From Halieaceae bacterium (GTDB lineage Bacteria > Pseudomonadota > Gammaproteobacteria > Pseudomonadales > Halieaceae): a stretch of 64,000 nucleotides of DNA. The notes under the pieces were generated by a model that worked only from the letters and a program-made list of their open reading frames with translations, did not search any database and had not been told where the DNA came from. The stretch lies in contig CACOYM010000010.1 of the NCBI GenBank assembly GCA_902631395.1, forward strand, positions 1 through 64,000, written 5' to 3'. The position numbers and the translations under genes were made by a program. Positions 60,052 to 64,000 of the stretch are shown piece by piece (position 1 is the first letter of the stretch; each line of letters begins with the position of its first letter).

Positions 60052-60208
60052 GCGACCGCGTTGAGCATCGCTATAGTAGAGTAGCCCGGCAACTTGCTGT
60101 TTGCTGCCTATCATGCAGCTGATGTGACCTATTTACAGACCAACCGGCTCGCCTCTATTCAGCGTGGGGTGCGGCTTGTCATATATCTGCAACATTAAAT
60201 CCACAAAA

Positions 60209-60253
60209 CCGTAACTTAGATGTCACGAAACTGAAACTGTCCCGCAATACACT
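60209..60253 (+). promoter_or_regulatory. Pho box and -10 of the porin gene
   Basis: Three PhoB half-site-like heptamers are spaced every 11 bases: CCGTAAC (60209-60215), ATGTCAC (60220-60226) and CTGAAAC (60231-60237). Each matches about six of seven consensus positions of CTGTMAY. A -10-like TACACT follows ten bases later (60248-60253), as expected when PhoB sites replace the -35. Confidence 0.65.
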
Positions 60254-60298
60254 TCAGGAATCATCAAGTTCAATTTATTGGTCCTCAGGATTCCGAGT

Positions 60299-61795
60299 AT
60301 GTCATTTAAAACCGCTTTGTCTCACGCTCTTTGCCTAGCTGTTGGTTTGACCGGAAGCCTCGCGTTGACGGCCTCGGCAACCGACAAGGCCTTGCTTAAT
60401 GTTTTATTACAGAATGGATTAATCAGCCAGGCGCAATATGACCAACTTATGGAGATAGAAGAGGTCACCGCCGCTGACGTGCTGTCTACCGTATCGATAG
60501 CGGCGGAAGAGAGCCCGCAAGTTGATTCATCTGAGATCACTGAGGCTGAACTCGCGTCATCGATCGCATTAGACGAAAACGTTCAGCGTGCGATAGACGA
60601 AGCCGTGACCAGCGCAATCATTGCTGAGTCACCCGTCACCTCGAGTTACGGATCAAAAGGATTTCGATTCGAGACTCGGGACGGTAACTGGCAGACCAAT
60701 CTGCAGTGGCGGGCGCAACTTCGCTATAGCAACCCTTATGGGTCTGACCCACGACAAATATCAAGATTTGAGGATGTCAGTGGCTCCAGCTTTGAGCATC
60801 GGCGGTTGCGAATGAAGATTGGTGGGCATGGATTCCAGCCCTGGATAAAATACTACTTTGAGGTGGATCTTCAGCCGGCACGCGATGTTGACGCTGATGC
60901 AGTGAAGACGAGTGCAAGAGTAATTGACTGGCGGATTGATTTGGCCAAGTGGGATTGGGGTGGTATCCGTTTGGGCCAGTGGAAAGTGGACCTCAACCGG
61001 GAGAGGGTCGATTCGTCCGGGCGTCAGCAGTTCGTAGAACGATCGATTGTTAACCGCATCTTTACCGTGGACCGACAAGTAGGGGTTCAGGTTCGTGGTC
61101 GGCTTTTCAAGGGAACCATGGCTGACATGCGTTATTACGCTGGGGTCTTTAATGGAGAGGGTCGGGGAGTCAAAAATAATTCCACCGATCATCTTTACAT
61201 GGGCCGTTTGCAGTGGAACTTTTTGGGCAGGGATCTTGCGTGGAAGCAGACTGATGTCGAATACACTGATCTGCCCACGGGTTCGTTTGCGATCGCTGGC
61301 TTCACTAACGAGGGTCCATGCACGCGCTGGTCGTCCTCAGGTTGTGGCAACTTGGATGGCTTCGCGAAGCCAAGTGAGGCGACAGAAGATCAATTCAAGA
61401 TCGAGCAGGCAGTGCAGGAGTTTGCATTCAAATACCGCGGCTTCTCTCTGCAGCAGGAATGGCACAGAAAGTTTGTGACTGACCGCATTGAAGGCACTGA
61501 GAGCGACTTGACGGGCTTCTATATCCAATCCGGCTATTTTTTCCACAACTTGTTTGACGCCTTTCCGGCACCGCTGGAGCTTGCTGCTAGATATGCCTAC
61601 GTTAGCGAGCCGAATAAGTCGATGCGTAGCATCTCCAACGAGCGTGAGGAATTCACCCTCGGAGCGAATTGGTTTTTTGCGGGCCATAGCAACAAGATTA
61701 CCGTCGATTTCTCTCATCTGACGTTGGATGACGGTTTGATGATGACAAATCACTCTGACAATCGTTTCAGAATTCAGTGGGATGTCTCGTTTTAA
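60299..61795 (+). CDS. Phosphate-selective porin O/P family protein
   Basis: From ATG 60299 (MSFKTALSHALCLAVGLTGS) the protein is 498 residues, with a signal peptide to about residue 28 (LTASA). A short helical segment (about residues 30-60, ALLNVLLQNGLISQAQYDQL) precedes the beta-barrel. Barrel signatures include FEHRRLRMKIGGHGFQPWIK, QWKVDLNRERVDSSGRQQFV and a closing strand RFRIQWDVSF. OprP/OprO-type trimers pass phosphate or polyphosphate. The Pho-type promoter and neighbouring pit support a phosphate role. Confidence 0.9.
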   Translation: MSFKTALSHALCLAVGLTGSLALTASATDKALLNVLLQNGLISQAQYDQLMEIEEVTAADVLSTVSIAAEESPQVDSSEITEAELASSIALDENVQRAIDEAVTSAIIAESPVTSSYGSKGFRFETRDGNWQTNLQWRAQLRYSNPYGSDPRQISRFEDVSGSSFEHRRLRMKIGGHGFQPWIKYYFEVDLQPARDVDADAVKTSARVIDWRIDLAKWDWGGIRLGQWKVDLNRERVDSSGRQQFVERSIVNRIFTVDRQVGVQVRGRLFKGTMADMRYYAGVFNGEGRGVKNNSTDHLYMGRLQWNFLGRDLAWKQTDVEYTDLPTGSFAIAGFTNEGPCTRWSSSGCGNLDGFAKPSEATEDQFKIEQAVQEFAFKYRGFSLQQEWHRKFVTDRIEGTESDLTGFYIQSGYFFHNLFDAFPAPLELAARYAYVSEPNKSMRSISNEREEFTLGANWFFAGHSNKITVDFSHLTLDDGLMMTNHSDNRFRIQWDVSF

Positions 61796-61847
61796 GAGGA
61801 TAACGCAGGGCGAGGCAATAAACGGGGTCCGCGATTCGTTAGAAAGC

Positions 61848-61881
61848 TTGAAACTTGATTGTCATAAACAATGTGTAGTCT
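61848..61881 (+). promoter_or_regulatory. Possible Pho box before pit
   Basis: TTGAAAC (61848-61854) and TTGTCAT (61859-61865) are spaced 11 bases apart, matching five and six of seven positions of the Pho half-site. A poor -10 (TAGTCT, 61876-61881) follows at the expected distance. This is weaker than the porin site. Confidence 0.35.
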
Positions 61882-61908
61882 AGAGCATTACAGGCTGGGA
61901 AATTAAAA

Positions 61909-63183
61909 ATGGAAATCATCGCTTCTCACGGCTTTATTCTTTTGGCGCTAGCGTGCTGTTTTGGCCTGTTTATGGCTTGGGGGATTGGCGCCAATGATGT
62001 GGCGAACGCGATGGGTACATCTGTAGGATCCAGAGCGCTTACCCTCAAGCAAGCTATCCTGGTTGCCGCTATTTTCGAGTTCGCTGGCGCCTATTTGGCA
62101 GGAGGCGAGGTCACTTCTACTATCCGCAAAGGCATTATTGACCCCGAAACCTTAAGCGACTCTCCGGAGTTATTAGTCTTTGGTATGTTGTCGGCCTTGT
62201 TGGCGGCTGCAACGTGGTTGCTGATTGCCAGTATCCGCGGTTGGCCCGTGTCAACTACCCACTCAATCGTAGGCGCTATCGTTGGTTTTGCTGCAGTGGG
62301 AATTTCTGTCGAGGCGGTGGCATGGGGCAAAGTTGGCACGATAGCAGCAAGTTGGATTGTGTCACCTTTGCTTGCGGGATCGATGTCTTTCGCGCTTTTT
62401 ATTTCAGTCAAAAATTTGATTCTGGACCATGAGAATACGTTCGATCGCGCCCGCACATATGTGCCGATGTATATGTGGATGGTGGGTTTCATGATTAGCA
62501 TGGTGACTTTACTGAAAGGCTTAAAGCATATTGGTATCGATTTTGACTTGGGGATGGGCTCTAAGTTTATGAATGCTGCGGTGATATCGGCCGGTGTGGG
62601 CTTGGCCGTTGCTGCAGTTGGTGCAGCTGCCCTTCGGCGCATAAAAGTTACGGGTGACATCAATAGCGCGGACAATGTCGAGAAGGTGTTTGGTATTCTT
62701 ATGATATTCACTGCCTGTGGCATGGCTTTTGCTCACGGCTCAAACGATGTTGCTAATGCTGTGGGCCCTCTGGCGGCAGTCGTCAGTACAGTGCAATCAG
62801 GGGGCGTGGTCGGTGTCAAGTCAATCATGCCTTGGTGGGTACTGGGTATTGGGGCGGCGGGCATTGTTGCCGGTCTGGCAACATACGGCTGGCGAGTCAT
62901 CCAAACTATTGGCAGAAAAATCACAGAGCTCACTCCAAGCCGGGGTTTTGCTGCAGAGCTGGCTGCGGCCTCTACAGTAGTGCTAGCCTCAGCAACGGGG
63001 TTGCCTATCTCCACTACGCACACCCTCGTTGGCGCCGTGTTGGGTGTTGGCCTTGCTAGAGGGGTTGAGGCGTTACACCTACCCACTGTTGGTGCCATTA
63101 TCACTTCCTGGGTCGTGACTTTGCCCGCTGGCGCAGGCTTGGCGGTTGTATTTTTCTATATCCTGTCGGCGATATTTGGCTGA
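61909..63183 (+). CDS. pit: Inorganic phosphate transporter, PiT family
   Basis: This 424-residue membrane protein has the duplicated PiT motif. The first copy is MAWGIGANDVANAMGTSVGS (about residues 24-43) and the second is FAHGSNDVANAVGPLAAVVS (about residue 274). GWPVSTTHSIVGAIVGFAAV and LPISTTHTLVGAVLGVGLAR are the paired signature loops. It imports phosphate as a metal-phosphate or with H+/Na+. It is followed by the DUF47 gene 83 bases later. Confidence 0.96.
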   Translation: MEIIASHGFILLALACCFGLFMAWGIGANDVANAMGTSVGSRALTLKQAILVAAIFEFAGAYLAGGEVTSTIRKGIIDPETLSDSPELLVFGMLSALLAAATWLLIASIRGWPVSTTHSIVGAIVGFAAVGISVEAVAWGKVGTIAASWIVSPLLAGSMSFALFISVKNLILDHENTFDRARTYVPMYMWMVGFMISMVTLLKGLKHIGIDFDLGMGSKFMNAAVISAGVGLAVAAVGAAALRRIKVTGDINSADNVEKVFGILMIFTACGMAFAHGSNDVANAVGPLAAVVSTVQSGGVVGVKSIMPWWVLGIGAAGIVAGLATYGWRVIQTIGRKITELTPSRGFAAELAAASTVVLASATGLPISTTHTLVGAVLGVGLARGVEALHLPTVGAIITSWVVTLPAGAGLAVVFFYILSAIFG

Positions 63184-63266
63184 TGAACTTTGTTCAGGAC
63201 AGAAATCAAAAAGTTTATGGCTGTCAAACTTTATTTCGGTTCGATTGTTGAGAGAGGAGAAGCAAC

Positions 63267-63947
63267 ATGGCGGTTAAGCCAGCCTTATCCGAGGTCCTAA
63301 GTACCTCGCCACTCGCTATCATGGAGCGCCACGCAGAGGCTTGTTTGGACTGCGTGCATAGGCTGGCGCCCTATTTCGAGTCGGTGCAGTCTGAAAATTG
63401 GAGGCGGGCTGAGGAAGTACAGCAAGAAATCGCTCGGCTGGAAGCGTTGGCTGACGACATCAAGCTTGACGTTCGAAAAAATCTGCCGAGAGGGCTTTGG
63501 ATGTCAGTCTCGCGGCCCGACTTGCTGGAGCTTGTGCGAGTTCAAGATAAAATGGCCAACGAAACAAAAGATATCGCAGGCTTGTCTCTGGGTCGTCAGC
63601 TAAAGTTCCCTATAAAGCTGGAAAAATCCGTCTTCAAGTTTATCGCTACTGTTACAGACGCTTCCGAAAAGGCTGTTGAGGTGGTATCGGCGACGCGAGA
63701 GTTGTCCAGAACTGCTTTTAGCAGTCGGCAAGTCAAGGCTATTTCCGCGAAATGCGTTTTAGTGGAGAGAATCGAGCGAAAGTCAGACGAGATGCAGTCC
63801 AAGCTCAGAGCCAAGCTGCGGACTCATGAGCAAGATCTCTCTCCAATCGATGCGATTTTCCTTTATCAATTGCTCTCAAACATCGGGGAGATCGCCGACC
63901 ACGCGGAGAAGGTGTCACACAGGGCTCAAATTATCGCAGCAAGTTGA
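63267..63947 (+). CDS. DUF47 / PhoU-like phosphate transport accessory protein
   Basis: This 226-residue, largely helical cytoplasmic protein of the TIGR00153 family includes VQQEIARLEALADDIKLDVR and FLYQLLSNIGEIADHAEKVS, whose spaced Glu/Asp resemble PhoU metal sites. DUF47 proteins are usually paired with PiT transporters and are thought to regulate them. A GAGAGGAGAAG ribosome-binding site precedes ATG 63267. It is the last full gene of the window; the remaining 53 bases show nothing. Confidence 0.93.
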   Translation: MAVKPALSEVLSTSPLAIMERHAEACLDCVHRLAPYFESVQSENWRRAEEVQQEIARLEALADDIKLDVRKNLPRGLWMSVSRPDLLELVRVQDKMANETKDIAGLSLGRQLKFPIKLEKSVFKFIATVTDASEKAVEVVSATRELSRTAFSSRQVKAISAKCVLVERIERKSDEMQSKLRAKLRTHEQDLSPIDAIFLYQLLSNIGEIADHAEKVSHRAQIIAAS

Positions 63948-64000
63948 TTCATTTTTGATTAGTTTTGATGGGGCCAGCTTTTCGTAAAAGTCAGACTTAC

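Larger units (their letters stand above)
59939..60298. other. Divergent intergenic region serine hydrolase / porin
   Basis: This 360-base region has a near-consensus sigma-70 promoter at 60024-60051 and a Pho-box-type promoter at 60209-60253, both on the + strand. Between them lies about 150 bases with no protein gene that I can support and a short CTGC/GCAG hairpin near 60100-60115. Confidence 0.6.

Overview
This window looks like a chromosome segment from a marine, aerobic gammaproteobacterium. The ribosomal block has the standard order and is followed by uvrA, an MFS gene and ssb, as in pseudomonads. It also carries fabA-fabB and the ispB / rplU-rpmA-obgE-proB neighbourhood. Several acyl-CoA dehydrogenases, a cryptochrome-DASH, a PQQ-type sugar dehydrogenase and an outer-membrane porin would fit the Halieaceae (OM60/NOR5) or a relative, but that placement is inference from gene content only. 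I see no rRNA, tRNA, CRISPR array, prophage or insertion sequence.

Layout. 1-10222: the end of the S10 operon (rpsC partial to rpsQ), the spc operon (rplN to rpmJ) and the alpha operon (rpsM to rplQ), all on the + strand. A structured 560-base gap ends in a bidirectional terminator shared with uvrA (- strand). 13783-18209: MFS transporter, ssb, a degenerate RmlD-like protein and the molybdopterin genes moaB-moeA. 18213-19963: fabA-fabB (- strand). 20408-24005: sugar-nucleotide operon manC-galU-pmm/pgm, convergent with ispB-pgi. 26857-29838: rplU-rpmA, terminator, obgE-proB; then a ZIP transporter and hemH. 31994-35785: three acyl-CoA dehydrogenases, the last two probably forming one heteromeric enzyme, followed by a broken M19 dipeptidase. 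36448-37922: cryptochrome-DASH coupled to a DUF2256 zinc-ribbon protein. 38046-41321: galK-galT-galE, then an old-yellow-enzyme family reductase and an MFS transporter. 44507-48982: an unusual five-gene operon joining a nucleoside transporter, an isopenicillin-N-synthase-type 2OG-Fe(II) oxygenase and modABC. 49-54 kb: DMT transporter, gamma-carbonic anhydrase, rhodanese lipoprotein, SulP transporter and an NTF2-like protein facing an OxyR-family regulator. 54-60 kb: serA, threonine aldolase, sugar dehydrogenase, a small membrane protein and a serine hydrolase. 60299-63947: phosphate-selective porin, PiT transporter and DUF47 partner, with Pho-box-like sequences before the porin and pit.

The points most worth following are these: the nupC-2OG oxygenase-modABC operon; the OxyR relative that has lost its peroxidatic cysteine and sits beside an OxyR-like operator; the Pho-type promoter of the porin; a perfect 36-base palindrome between fabA and manC; a candidate small RNA after rplQ; and a 33-codon membrane-peptide gene before nupC. 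No computation was run. All identifications rest on reading motifs, lengths and gene order.
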